From NCBI GenBank assembly GCA_006176705.1, contig QRFJ01000751.1, positions 205,964 through 269,963 on the forward strand: a stretch of DNA of 64,000 nucleotides. The letters are read 5' to 3'. Below, piece after piece: positions 23,457-35,569 of the stretch. A program made the translations under genes and the position numbers. Position 1 is the stretch's first letter. Each line of letters starts with the position of its first letter. The notes beneath the pieces are model-generated. The model was not told the DNA's origin, ran no database searches, and saw nothing but the letters and a program-made list of their open reading frames with translations. The stretch is from Cocos nucifera (lineage: Eukaryota; Streptophyta; Magnoliopsida; Arecales; Arecaceae).

Positions 23457-24728
23457 CTAGACAAGTTTAGGAAAATGAAATTCTACGTTGGGAGTCCAAA
23501 CCATAAGATTATTCCTAAAGATTTGGTTATTCCTATTATTTACAGAGTCAACTAAGCCTAAATTATTATTATTTTCATCACATTTTTTAGATAAGACTTT
23601 ATCAGACTTCTCTGATGAATAGCCTTCTATTTCAATAGAGATATATGGTTTCCTATAGGATCCAGGTAATTTAGAATGCTTAGAACCTTTTATTCTATAA
23701 TTGTTTCTAATTTTTATAGATTTTTTCAAAGATAAAGCAGACTTTCTTAAAGCTAAAAGACCTAATTTAGCCTTAGAAAGTACTACCTTACCTTCATTTT
23801 TTCTAATTATTTTATTAAACTCTAAAGGATCTAAAGGGACTAACTCTATGAATGGGACTGACTCTATGGATGGGACTAACTCTATGGACTTAGACTCTAA
23901 TTTATTTAATTTATAAAATACATGCCTAATAATAGATCTTAATCTGGCCACTAAGTCTAGCTCATGAGAATCTATAGCAGGAGAAGCAGGTTCAAGAGGA
24001 AGTTCGTTAGTTTCTTCTTGATAAATATACCTCTTTTTAATAAGAAGATGTTCAATAGAAATTTTATCATAACAATTAGACTCTTCCTCCTGCAATCCTA
24101 CAGAATCATGGGCAAGGTTAGAGAAGCTTTCTTGCTTCTCAACCTGGACTAAGTGATCTATCTTAATGGTATCTTCTGTCTTAACAGTAGGCACTTCAGA
24201 ATGACTGGCATTTAGACTTGGTCTATCTATTTCTCCTTCAACCTTAGTTGGGTTAAAAGGATGAACATGTTTTTTGGCAAGACTGCCATCAATCTTCCAA
24301 GACTGAAAAAGCAAGTTAATTTTTAATGTTTGTACTTTGGGCTTAGCTCTTTCAAGACCCTTAGGATAATATCGATCAAACCAGTCAAAGAAGAGAATAT
24401 GTCTCTCTTCGACCCTCATTTGGCTAAACCAGACTTCCCTAATAAAGTCTCTCTATATTTTATTATGGAAACTAAAGAACTGCTTTTTTCTTTTATGATA
24501 TTCTTCAGATTTAAAATCTTTTTTAGGTAGTTCTTTATTAATCTAGAACTCAACAATCTCAAGATTAGGTAGATGAGGTCTATCACCATTATGAGCTTTT
24601 TTTATAATTTTTATTTTTATATTACTAGAAGGATCATAATAAGTATCTAGAGTAGTTATTATCTCATACTTATCTAAACTATTTTCTAACTCCGCTATGG
24701 TTACATAATATGATTTTTCTGCAGTCAT
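23457..24728 (-). pseudogene. M gag-like polyprotein, N-terminal part (copy 2)
   Basis: Two pieces, 24728-24543 (61 codons) and 24419-23457 (320 codons), are in the same frame. A stop near 24541 is not at the same codon in copy 1, where a different stop occurs nearby; the stop near 24455 is shared. The 320-codon piece has FFDWFDRYYPKGLERAKPKV near its start, then an acidic region with an imperfect SIESVP-type repeat (about residues 188-202), then a Lys-rich segment. No signal peptide, membrane segment or zinc knuckle is visible. The frame is clearly shared between copies, so it was once coding, but the function is unknown. A gag-like role is inferred only from position after the primer site. 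Confidence 0.55.
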
Positions 24729-25068
24729 TGTCCTTAGAAAGATAGGTTATTCACCATCCTTAGGCAAAGTTGTGCAAGCAAAAAAAGATTGATCGATACC
24801 AGCCATACCTCACCCTTACAAATCTGCAATTTATTGACCCTAAACACATGCCCATCCATCGACTTAATCAAATGGGTCCTTACTGCACAGTGACTGAGCA
24901 CATGAGAAATGAAGCTGTGGGTACAAGTCCACTACGAAAATCTCCATATAATTCAAATGAACAAATGAGAAATGAAGCTGTGGGAATAAGTCTGTTATGA
25001 AAACCTTCATATAATTAGACACCAATCCCTTCCCCCGGTAGAAAAAAGAATAAGATTCTGATACCAGA

Positions 25069-27195
25069 TGATTCGGGCCCCTAGAGGGGCAACCTCAAAC
25101 CCGAAGCGATACAAAAATCCACCATATCAACTTACGTCGGGCAACCGAACTGGGAATATCAAATTTGGAAGGTATAAGGCAGACAGAACGTCTCTTACCA
25201 ACAACCGAGGCCAAATACCAATTATGCCATACTGAAAGATGAGCTCTAAAGTATACAATACTGCCCGTGTACATATACAATACATCCCAGAACTCAGGAA
25301 TGAAAGTGCAAATTGGATACTTTTAATAAGAGGAGAAGACAACAGCCTGAGATAAAGCAAATAGATAATAACTATGACTACTTAAGATGACCATTAGATA
25401 GATGGGATGGACATACACAAAAGACGAATAGACTACGCATATAATAAAGAAGAAAAGTACTTAGACAAGCATGCGGACAGACTTCTTAATAAGAAGATCT
25501 TTTTTACATTTTTTAGATTTAAAATAAACTAACAACAAATAAACTAATAACTAAATCTTTTTTTGATTTTTTTGATTTAAAATAAACAAAAAATTGATAT
25601 AAAATAAACTAATATTTTTGCTTTTTCTACAATAAACTCAAAACCAAACATTAGCATAAATTAAATAAACATAAAGCAATAACTAACAGCTAATATAAAT
25701 AGTTAAATAAAGTAACTACTAACATACTACCCAATTGTTAATATAAATAGTTATTTATGAAAGCATACTAGACAGTAGTTAACTGATAAATAGTTAATGC
25801 TCAGTACCGATGATTGCATGGTTATTTACAATGCAATCGAGATATTGAGAGTATAAGAAGGTATTTGGATTGTTTATCCTGACTACATGGTTGTTTACAA
25901 TACAGTCTCTACCAGCCTCAAGATTGGTTTATCCTTCAGGATTGACTATCTTTTTATAGAACAATCCCATGTAGTACTTGTGTGGTTTTTCTCAAATGAT
26001 GGTACTTTCGTTTATAGTACTGGATAGTGGTTTCTACAGTAGTACTATTGTATCTGCTCCAATATCGAGCAGTGATTTCTGCAATAGTACCAACTATAGT
26101 GCTAAATAGTAACTATGAACAGTAACTATGAATAGTAATAATGAATAGCAACTATGAATAGTAACTATGAACAGTAATTAAGAACTAATTATGAAGAAAA
26201 GCATACTTTATTTACATAGAAGTACTTACATTAGTGCTGAAGAAAGCTCAAAAGCACACCATACAAGCTTAAACAAACTTATTTCCATACCAGATACGCC
26301 AAGCATGCTTAATACAAGCAATACATGCTAATCATACTCTAAACACACTTACTTATTTACAGGAGAGCTTTGGCAAGAGTTTTCTCTCAAAAGAAGAAGA
26401 TAAATAGTAGAAGGAAAGAGAAATGAAGATGGAATGGAGAAGGGAAGGAATGGGCTAATGAACAGGAGAGGAGAGGGTTCTTTGGAAGAGAATGATGTGG
26501 AAGAAGAAGAGGGTTCAAAGATTATGTGGTGGAGGACATCTGTATGATAAGGAATGAAGTAGATGTCAAAGTGGAGAAGTAGAGAATAAGAGATGAGAAG
26601 ATGAGGAGATAATGAAGGAAGAAGATGAGAAGGAAAGAAAGGAAGAAGAGAAGAGAAGAGAGGAAGAAAGAAGAAAGAGAAGCTTTGCCTTAGCTTTGGA
26701 AAGTAGCAAGAGAGAGAAGAGAAGAGACTCTCAACTCTCTAGGTGGAGCCTTTCCGCACTCAATCGCTTAGGCTGTCGACCGCTCACTCCACCTCCTCCA
26801 GCTAAGCCCTTCCCCTCTATTTATAGATGAGGAAGGGGCAATGTGGACTTCACTTGATTTGGAGTCCATAGATTTGAATCTAAATGAAGTCCGAATCTTC
26901 GTGTAGCTGTACTATTAGGAATCTTCCTATAGATCGTTATCCATCACTTCAGGAGTACTATAAGAAATCTTCCTGTAGATCGTTATGCATCACTTCAGGA
27001 GTACTGTAGGCTATTATTTGTCATTTTTGAAATTCTTTTACAGCCTAATTGATAGCTTCTATCAGCTTTAGATTATTTGTCTGCTGGGCAGTAGTGATCT
27101 TTCTTTAGCCATTATAAGAGGCAAACAAATTTTGAAAGTAGTACCTGCAGAAAAATATTCTACCAAAATTTTGGTAGAGGGTTAGTAAGAAATCA
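25069..27195 (-). repeat. M LTR, right copy
   Basis: This is the direct repeat of 17947-20203. On the + strand it starts TGATTCGGGCCC after the primer complement and ends AGAAATCA at 27195, followed by a CT/T tract. About 130 bases shorter than its partner, mainly from small deletions. The 13-base array is at 26105-26180 and the purine-rich segment at 26380-26720. Confidence 0.75.
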
Positions 27196-27316
27196 TTTCT
27201 CTCTCTTTTTTTTTTTGCTTAGCCCTCTGGGCTAAAGAGGATGTCAAAGGATGTTAGTCTATTGGCAGTCTTCATATTATTTTTGAGTGCCTTAATTTCT
27301 TCATCAATGCAGTATT
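27196..27316 (-). mobile_element. M internal copy 3, first part
   Basis: The pyrimidine tract and about 100 bases resemble 20204-20330, with a similar GATGYCAA block. The sequence stops at the solo LTR and resumes at 30108. Confidence 0.5.
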
Positions 27317-30102
27317 TGTTAAAAAATATGTCCTAAAGCCAATCATCTAAGTAGTAGATGATTGAAATTAATATATAAATTATCTAATAATAATAGTAAT
27401 TTGGCTATTTTATCATAAAAGTTCTATCTTCCTTAAATAAACTTCTAAATTATGACGAAGTTCTTAGAACCACAATCAATTGATAAAGGAGGATTTATCA
27501 AATGGTTCTTAAATTGTTCACAACCAAATGATAAGTTATTAACAAGGATGATAACTTATCGAGTGTAGGTCGTTGTATGCCATATGCATTGGTTGTCCTC
27601 ATAACCAAGTGATGTAGAGACACTGGTATGGCATCCAGGTGAGATGTAGGAGTACATCTGCACTGAACGTGATCAATGTAGCACTCTACTGTCAAGAGTA
27701 GCTAGCTAAGGCCAATGGATATAGGTGTTCCTCCGACCTGAGATCGCCACAGTGACTTGCGAGCAACTCACTATACTTTGGTGCTGGACTATCTGTATTT
27801 CTAAGATAAGTGATGAAAAATTTTTAGGTATAGTCAAGTACTTATAGAGTCGGTATGTGAGTCAAGATAGGATTGACCATTTTTTATTAACTTCATGAAG
27901 AGAATGTCTCACTATGTTTGAATTTAGCAAAACCTAGGCCTGGGTAATCCTCGTGAGGTGTCATGGGATTTGCAAAATTTTGAGACACAATAGAGATGAC
28001 TTATATGAGTGTTTGATAACATACTCAAAGTCGTCTTAAGCATTATAGGTCATAGGGATGAATTATATGATAACCATGGGCCAAGGTTCTAAGAATGTTA
28101 CTTTGCATACATTCAACCTATTCGGACGTCGGAAATCATTGCTAGATGGTAACTTCGATTCGTACAGAAATTGGTTCCTGTACTACTAACTTAGGTTCAA
28201 ACCTATGGAGTCATACACATTAGAGCTTGTAATCTGATTAGATGGTTAATTGATGATTGAGAATCATTTCAAGATCAAATATTCAATGCGACTAATGTTT
28301 GACCTAATGCAAGTATTGCAGGAGGATCGATTAGCAATTGAATTACTAATTGGCTCAATTTGATTGAGCAATCGAGATGAGATTAAGTCTAATTGAATTA
28401 TATTTAATTAAAATTAATTTAGATTTAATTTTATTAAGTCTAATTATTTTATTGAATAAGCTAATTGCAAGAGAAGAATAATTTCTTGTTTGATTAGGAC
28501 TTGGGTGCACCTGATTGACTTAGGATTTAAATCAGATTTAAATCTTTATTTAATCTAATTTAATTGAACTCTTAGTTGGACTAGGATCATACTTAATTAG
28601 ATTATATTTAATCTAATTTAAATAAAATTTAAATTAGATTTAAAATAATTTTGATCTAGTCAAAAAAGAAGAGTTCCAGTTGGACTGGGACTCTCTCTCT
28701 TTCGCTTGCACCTAAGAAAGCCCACACCATATTTTAATTCTAGACTTTTTTTATATTTTCCCATGCCTAATAAAAGGTTTCCCATTCCCCATATCAGATT
28801 ATTTAGAATAAATTTTGACTTGGTCAAAATTATGAGGAAGTTGGAAATTATTTCCTACTTGGAAGAGTCTTCTTTGACCCAAACTTCTTCCTCCCTTGTG
28901 CGCCAACTCTACCCATGCCCCTCTATCTTATTTGACTCATTTTCTCTTAGTTTTGTGTGTGAGAATCAGTGGTTACATGAAAAAATAAGTGGGAGGGGCA
29001 TCCAAGAGTTGGACGCCCCATAGAAGTCCTCCTTTGACTAGGTTTTGACCTAGTTTTGCAATATAAAGGGGACGCTTCTTTCTTTGACCATAGAGAATGT
29101 GAAAAATCCTTAAAAAATCATGAAAAATCAGAGGAAAAGGAGGAGAAGGCGTGGAGTATTTTTGGCACCAAGATTCATGGAGAAGAGCACATCAAAGGTT
29201 GATATCTTGAAGAGACAAGGTAAGAGAAGATTATCTTCTTTTATATTTTTCTTTTATGTTTCTCTCTTCCTACTTTATTTATGATTTTTATATGATAAAG
29301 ATCTGAAAAAGAGAAAGAGAGAGGAAGAGGGCATGGGATCTATGCTCCAAGGTGTTGGGGCATGGTGATCATTTTTGGACATGATCTGATCAAATCCTGA
29401 TGTGAGAAGAAGAAGAGAAAAAATAGGAAAATTAAAAAAAAATCCAGAGGAGAAGGTCTCCTCTGAATCTAGCATAATAGATGTTTTCATGACATCAACC
29501 GTTGATGTCCTGAAGGAGAAGATTTATCTTCTCCTAAGTTTTTTTCATATATATTTATTTCTGATTTACGAAAGATCAAAGGGTTGGATTTCTTCCTTAT
29601 TCCTCCTCATGTTCTTCATCTCTTCGATTGTCCAAGAGATCTGAAGAACATGTATTTGATTAACCATCAGGAGGGATCCATAAGAAGCTAGCACTTCGAG
29701 CGGATCTTTGATTGACGAACCTCTGATCAGTGTTGCAAATTCGTGTAGATCATCTATAGAGATCGAACACTTGTGCGGCTCCAAAGGCAACAACGGATTC
29801 AACCACAGAGTTCTTGACCCATGCAAAGATAAGAGATCTGATCTTTTGGTGATCTAGATGTGATCTAGGATTAGATCTAGAATTATTCTAGATTTAGGTA
29901 TTGATATGATCAATACCACTTATGATTAATTTAATTTTAGATTTATATTTGCATCATAACATGTTATAGATTCTTGATGTAGGGTTTTGTAATTTGATTA
30001 CATGCATGTTGTAGATTAAATAGTTTAATCTATGTCTTTTGCTGCTTTATATTTTGAAAAAGTTTTGAAATCTATGCATGAAATCCTGCATGTTTTCTAT
30101 TA
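27317..30102 (+). mobile_element. Solo LTR, Copia type, with GTATT duplication
   Basis: The unit begins TGTTAAAAAATATG and ends TTCTATTA, flanked on both sides by GTATT (27312-27316 and 30103-30107). There is no primer site, gag-pol or second LTR. A block at 27580-27690 closely resembles the reverse complement of 41975-42065 in the CopB LTR, so the two families are related. A TATA-like ATATAAAGG is at 29061-29069. It arose most likely by recombination between the two LTRs of a full element. Open frames inside (for example 28706-29023) have no protein support. Confidence 0.75.
29061..29069 (+). promoter_or_regulatory. TATA-like box of solo LTR
   Basis: ATATAAAGG precedes a GC-richer stretch, in the position expected for the U3 promoter of this long LTR. 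Confidence 0.4.
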
Positions 30103-30107
30103 GTATT

Positions 30108-30654
30108 GTTGTTGTCGTAATTTTCTTTCCACCCAATGAATGACTTCTAAATAGGTTGTCTCCTCAAAAGTATTACATATTCTAACTTCAAGGTAATCTT
30201 GATTTCTTCCAATATCTTGTAATATAGTCACCATAGTAGGAGAGAATATATCAATTTTCATAGGATAATCCATGGAGATTATCTTCTCCAGTTCTTCGAC
30301 TTCTGCATGTCTAGTGCAGATATTATTGAAAGATAGGGAAAGCTTGCAATGAGTCCAGTTATTAATGATAAAGAGCTGAGTTGCTATTTGATAGATTTTT
30401 TCACATGGCTTAGTGACTGGAACTTCTTGGGCCTCTTTTCAATAGTCAAGTCTTTCAAACCCAACTATTATTGGCATCTCTAGTATTTCACAAAGATTAT
30501 GGAGAGATGTAGGAATGAGTGGGGCTGAGTTACATGTCCTTCAATCTTTTCTGAGGATGTTGGAGGTAGCTGGAGTTGGAAAGATGAGGCTGCCAACTGG
30601 ATCTATAAAATAAAATTCAAACCGAAGGTGGGTGGCTCCGGCAAGATCCTTCTA
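30108..30654 (-). pseudogene. M internal copy 3, remainder
   Basis: On the - strand this diverged copy parallels the end of copy 2. The stretch near 30420-30480 matches 21040-21110 (AACTTCTTGRGCC, then AGTCAAG-CTTT). Many stops are present. It ends at the Gypsy LTR at 30655; the five bases TTCTA (30650-30654) are the candidate target duplication of the Gypsy element. Confidence 0.45.
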
Positions 30655-31515
30655 TGCTCAAGTTAGTTCTCTGGTTAACTAGAATGGAGTGCTCAAAAAA
30701 ATAGAAAAGCAGAGTAATGGAAAGGAAAAGAGAGCTTAGAGAAAAATGTATCTGAAGGATCTCTTGTATAGACAAAGCATGTAATAAACTAATGGTTATA
30801 GCCGTAACCATCCGGTAAGGGTCTACTCAAGCCACGTAGAGTTTGTTTTGGAGGATGAGTTATTGTTTATCATGACTTGCCGGTGGTGGAGATCCATTAT
30901 TGGGGTTTGGATGTAGGTTGGAGACTTCAGTATATGCGGTGGACTTATAACCGATCGAGGTTCGTTGGGGCAATGCCTAGTGGCTTTAAGGAGTTCGAAA
31001 GCCTCAGGAGGGTCGCGTACTGGTAGATGCCTCCTAGATTGAGATCTGAAGTACTATGCAAAATCCTCCATGGGACTGTCATCATGAATTAGTGGCTTGA
31101 TGAGGTCCTTTTGGATGGCTCCAATTGATAAGCGTAACATGGACTAAGTAGGTCCACGACTAGCTGGAAGAAGTTCATCCTGAAAGATATTCCAATGGAA
31201 GGAAGCACGATGGTAAGAAGTGCATCCGAAAGGAGTCCGTCTGGAAAGAGTTCAACTAGATGGAGCACTACTAGAAAGAGCATGGCTGGAAGGAGTTTGT
31301 CCAAAAGGAGTTCGACTGGAAGGAGCGCGGCTAGAAGAAGTTCGTCCGAAAGGAATCTGGTGGGCAATAGGAAGGAGTTCGGCTAGCCGACGTTCATCAT
31401 GCTAACAAAAGGCTGCATAGTGTTTGGACAGAGATCACCTATATTTTGAAGAGGTAGCCCGATGCCCACACAGCGGTAGTTGTCTACACTTCGATAGGGG
31501 TTATTATACCCCCAA
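30655..31515 (-). repeat. Gypsy LTR copy 1 (shorter)
   Basis: This is a direct repeat of 32268-33512, starting TGCTCAAGTTAG and ending in GGGGTTATTATACCCCCAATA. It contains a shorter version of the 20-base array (31195-31380). It abuts the AT-rich island. Confidence 0.7.
31195..31385. repeat. Short-unit minisatellite in Gypsy LTR copy 1
   Basis: Imperfect repeats of about 20-22 bases are built on GGAAGGAG(T/C)...; they yield artificial Ser/Arg-rich open frames at 31195-31386. Confidence 0.75.
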
Positions 31516-32235
31516 TAATTATAATATATTTTTATTATATTATCATATATTATTATATTATTATATTATTATAATAATATATAATATAATATTATACTAT
31601 ATTAATATTATATATTATATATTTATAATATAAATATACATTATATATTATATATAATATAATATATTCTAATATATATTCATATTTCAAATATATATTT
31701 TAATAATATAATATTATATTATTTTAATATTATTATAATATATTATCATATGTTTATATTATTTATTATTATATATATTATATATTATAATATTATTATA
31801 TTATCATATTATTACTAAAATAATATTATTATAATAATATTATATATATATAAATATTATATTATAATTATATTATATATAACATAATAATATTATCTTA
31901 TTATAATATTATAATATTATTATTATTATTATATTATATATTTTTTTATAATATAGATATATATTATATATTATAATATATATTATATATTATATATAAT
32001 ATATTATATTTTAATTTATATTTGTATTTATTATATATATTATTATATAATATTATTATTATATAATATTAAACTACATAATATTATATTATTATAATAT
32101 ATGATAATTATATTATCATATATTATAATAATATAATATTATAATTTTATTATAATAATATTTATAGAATATAGTATATATAATATTATTATTATAATAT
32201 AACATAATATTATATTATATATATATTTTTAATGA
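31511..32235. repeat. (TA)/(TAA)-rich low-complexity island
   Basis: About 725 bases are almost pure A and T, made of ATAT, TATTA and ATAATA runs, lying between the two Gypsy LTR copies. No coding content. Confidence 0.95.
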
Positions 32236-32267
32236 GGGTATTTCCATCCAAACATATTATTATCAAA

Positions 32268-33512
32268 TGCTTCGTTAGTTCTCTAGTCAACTGAAATGGA
32301 GTGGTCAGAAAATAAAGAAGCAGAGTAACGAGAAGGAAAAGAGAGCTTCAAAAAAAATATATATGGAGAATTCTTTTTATAGATAGAGCATGTAACAAAT
32401 TAATGGTGACAGCCATAACTATCTGATAGTGGGTTTCTCAGGCCACGTGGAGTTTGTTATAGAGGATGAATTATCGTTTGTCATGACTTACAGACGGTTA
32501 AGATCCATTTGTTGGAGTTTGGATGTAGGTTAAAAACTTCAGTATATACAATGAACATGTAATCGACTGAGGTCTGTTGGGATAACATCTAGTGGCTTCA
32601 AAGAGTTTGGAAGTATCCTGGATCATGTGCAGGTAGGTGCCTCTTAAATTGAGATCTAAAATATGCTCCATCCTTCGTAGAGCAGTTGTCATGAATTAGT
32701 GGTGTGACGAGGTCCTTTTGGATGGCTCCAACTAACAGGCGTAACATGGACTAAGTAAATTTGTGATTGGCTCAAAGAAGCTTGTCCTAAAAGATACTTG
32801 AATGGAAGAACTTCGGCGAGAGGAAGCATGACTGAAAGAAGTGCATCCGAAAGGAGTCCACCTGGAAGGGGCACCACTGGAAGGAGCGCGACTGGAAGGA
32901 GCGCTACTAAGGAGAGCACGACTAGGAAAGTTCATCTAGAAGAAGTTTGTCTAGAAGGAGTCTGACTGGAAGGAGCTGCTAGGAGGAGTGCGATTAGAGG
33001 AGTTCATCTAGAAGGAGTGCAACTAGAAAACTTTGTCTGAAAGGAGTCTGACTGAAAGGAGCATGACTTGAGGAGTTCGGCTAAAAGAAGCACTACCGGG
33101 AAGAGTGCGACTGGAAGGAGTGTTGCTAAAAGGAGCACAACTAGAGAAGTTCATCCAGAAGGAGCATGACTGAGAGAGTTCATCTGGAAGAAGTCCAACT
33201 GGAAGGAGCATGACTTGAGGAGTTTGGTTGGAAGGAGCACGTTGTCCATAATATAGGACTTCAACTATCTTCAAAACTCATCACCAATCAAGATCGGAAG
33301 GGTTAAACTTTGATCCTATTATTCATTCTAAGTTAAGAAGCAAGGTTAATTAAATAATAGTTTCTCTTTACTATTTAAGATCGTCTGGCTGGGCTTTAAT
33401 GTGCCTTCGATAAGTTCCATGGTATGGACTTGTTGTTGAGAGGATCGGTGAATTCCTTCAGAATGGGGGTCGGTGGTTTAGGACTTCAGCGGGGGTTATT
33501 TTACCTCCAACA
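32268..33512 (-). repeat. Gypsy LTR copy 2
   Basis: This 1245-base LTR is bounded by TG at 32268 and CCAACA at 33512 on the + strand. On the - strand it starts TGTTGGAGGTAAAATAACCCCC directly after a purine tract. It contains a 20-22 base array (32800-33240). Confidence 0.75.
32800..33240. repeat. Short-unit minisatellite in Gypsy LTR copy 2
   Basis: About 20 imperfect units of 20-22 bases share GGAAGGAG-type cores. The array is longer than in copy 1, so it has changed length since the two copies parted. Confidence 0.75.
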
Positions 33513-33525
33513 CTTAACCCCCTAC
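33513..33525 (-). other. Gypsy polypurine tract, - strand
   Basis: CTTAACCCCCTAC on the + strand gives GTAGGGGGTTAAG on the - strand, immediately upstream of the LTR start TGTTGG. It fixes the orientation of the element. Confidence 0.75.
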
Positions 33526-34930
33526 TCTCGAGTTTGGATTCCAGATGAAGAGAGTACAAAAATCATAATAGCCAAAGTCCTCTGGCAGCTTCCCACTTAT
33601 CGAGCAGCTAGATGCTTTGGCTCTTTCTGAGTTGGCACCGAAGCTTCTTAATGCACGAAAGATCTAAAAAGACACATTCCTTTGAAAACTCATCTAGTAT
33701 TGAGCTTCATGTATGGTGCGATAAATACCCTATTAGGTATCAGAAATGGGCATGACAGATGGGACATGTGGTGGTCAAAATTAGCGAAGGACGATCTACA
33801 ATCATAACCACTTCGGGCTTCTTCCTATTATTTAAACTCCTCCTTCCTCTTCCAACTTCTCATCTCCATCGATACCTTCTCCCTCTTGCTCCTTGCTTCC
33901 TCGTTTCCTCTGAACAGTCTGCTACGATCCTTGGCCATTGTCATCTTTCTTGACCATTTCTCATCCTTTCGATCATCTTCCCATGCTCTTCATCCACTTT
34001 AGGTTTGTTCCTCATCTCTTCCCTCCTCGCTTCTCTACTTTTCAGTCGTTGTTTGGGGTACCTCCTCGAATTTTCTTAGTAGGCTTTGCTCTTTTTCCTT
34101 TTCGAGACTTCATTGTCTTCTTCTTTTTTTGATTTTTTAGGGATTTTTTGGGGTTCACTTTAATCCAAAATATCTTGGTAACCATCTTGGTCTACCAATT
34201 TTGGGAGCCAGGCCGACCCAAATTCTCAAGATCGTAACTTTAGGATAGAAGCCAAACTCGATGCAGCACCTCATCCTATTTTCATACCCGAGACCATTCT
34301 CAGTTCCTTGCATCCCAACGATCTTTCTCTAGTTAGGATTCAATATGGGGTGCTTTCGGAGTACGAACTAGAGCTCCCTAGGCTAAATGACCAAGCTTGT
34401 GCTCCTCTCTCAGGTTGCTTCTATTTGTACAATGAAGCTCTCTGAGCCGAGCTTTGCCTATTGATTCCTTCTTTCATCTTGGCCCTTTTTCATTTTCTGA
34501 GCATTTTCCTTGCTTCTATGGTCCCAAATTCTTTTAGGTTCATCATAGATTTGCTCTCCCTCTATATCTCAGTCGAAGTTCGCCCGACTATCTCTTTGTT
34601 TCATAATTACTATACCTTCAAACACCATCCTACCATCAAGGATTGGTTGTATCTATCCCCTTAGGCTGGCAAGAAGGGGTTGCTTAAATGTGCCCCTTCT
34701 TCCATTCATAACTAGAAGGGGGAAATTCTTTTTTGTCTCCTGTCCATCCCTTAGTTTAGGACTTTCTCCTTGGGGATGGCTGAGGGATTCGGTCCATCGA
34801 GCTCTAAGCTTGGAAAGAGACGATCTTGACTCTATTGACAAGCTTAGGAATTATCGAGCCCCCCTCCTATCCGAACTTTTGAAAGACTAGACTTTGTTTA
34901 ATATGGGCCTAAGTCCTCTCAATCCTATTG

Positions 34931-35006
34931 GTATATCTCTATATTTTACAAGTTTCCTTCTTGTATATATATATTTTTTTTTATCATGACCCCTTTTTTA
35001 TTGCAG
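34931..35006 (+). other. Intron 1 of antisense gene
   Basis: A GTATAT donor and a T-rich tract ending TTATTGCAG make a 76-base plant-like intron. Confidence 0.6.
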
Positions 35007-35505
35007 AGATGGATGCTAAGTCAGTCGAGATGCTTGCTAAGGGGCTTCAAGCTCATAAGAGAAAAGGGAAGGCACCAGGTGAGGGTTCAAAGAAGGCGAG
35101 GGTCAATATCACATGCCTGTGGCATCCGCCAATGCCACCACTGCTCCTGAGGTTGCTGATGGCATCGAGGTTATCCTGACTGCCGAGGTTGATACTACTA
35201 ATGGGGCTGCAGTACCTCCTAATCCTCAGGCCCTCCTACTAAAGTTCAAGTTCTGGAGCTTCGCTCTGGAGGAGAAAAGAGAGAGAGAAAAGGAGAAAAA
35301 GAAGTCAGCCATCGTAAAGGTATGACACAAAGCTCATCCTAGTAAGTCCAATGATGGCAACGAAGACTCGAAAGAAATTTTTTTCTATAATTAATACATC
35401 ATCAGGGATTTGGTTGATAAATTTGCCCTACCCAAGGTGGTAGGCAAGATTGTCAACTTCGACTATGAGCAGTATACTTGAGATTCCCTCGGGGCCTTCC
35501 TTGAG

Positions 35506-35569
35506 GTAATCACCTTATCTTTTTTCTTTTTTTTCCTTATATGCATCTAATCCAATTTACTCCTTGCAG
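35506..35569 (+). other. Intron 2 of antisense gene
   Basis: The donor GAG|GTAATC and the acceptor CTCCTTGCAG enclose 64 T-rich bases. Confidence 0.6.

Larger units (their letters stand above)
20204..25068 (-). mobile_element. M internal copy 2, full length (4.9 kb)
   Basis: This is the only M internal bounded by LTRs on both sides. On the - strand it runs from the primer site (25055-25066, one or two mismatches) to the purine tract at 20204-20250. It carries the open pieces listed separately and no recognisable pol motif: I looked for a DDE set, YVDD/YIDD and DSG/DTG and did not find them. Size and content fit a large non-autonomous LTR derivative that still encodes protein. Confidence 0.65.
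14573..30654 (-). mobile_element. M: tandem chain of an unidentified LTR retroelement
   Basis: Two LTR copies (17947-20203 and 25069-27195) alternate with three internal regions, all on the - strand. Each LTR is followed, on the - strand, by TGGTATCAGA-type primer sequence and preceded by a pyrimidine run (purine on the - strand). The LTR-to-LTR period is about 7.1 kb. Internals show gag-like text but no recognisable reverse transcriptase, RNase H or integrase. The left end is cut by CopA, the right end by the Gypsy element, and a solo LTR sits in the third internal. Confidence 0.75.

Noticed and set aside
14573..25068. M as an integrated plant pararetrovirus
   Set aside because: It has LTRs with primer site and purine tract, and I find no clear movement-protein or reverse-transcriptase motif. 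The WWD text alone is not enough.
28706..29023. A 105-codon frame in the solo LTR
   Set aside because: No recognisable domain; it lies in the U3 just upstream of the TATA-like box.
31195..31405. Ser/Arg-rich frames
   Set aside because: They are translations of a short tandem repeat, in two frames at once.
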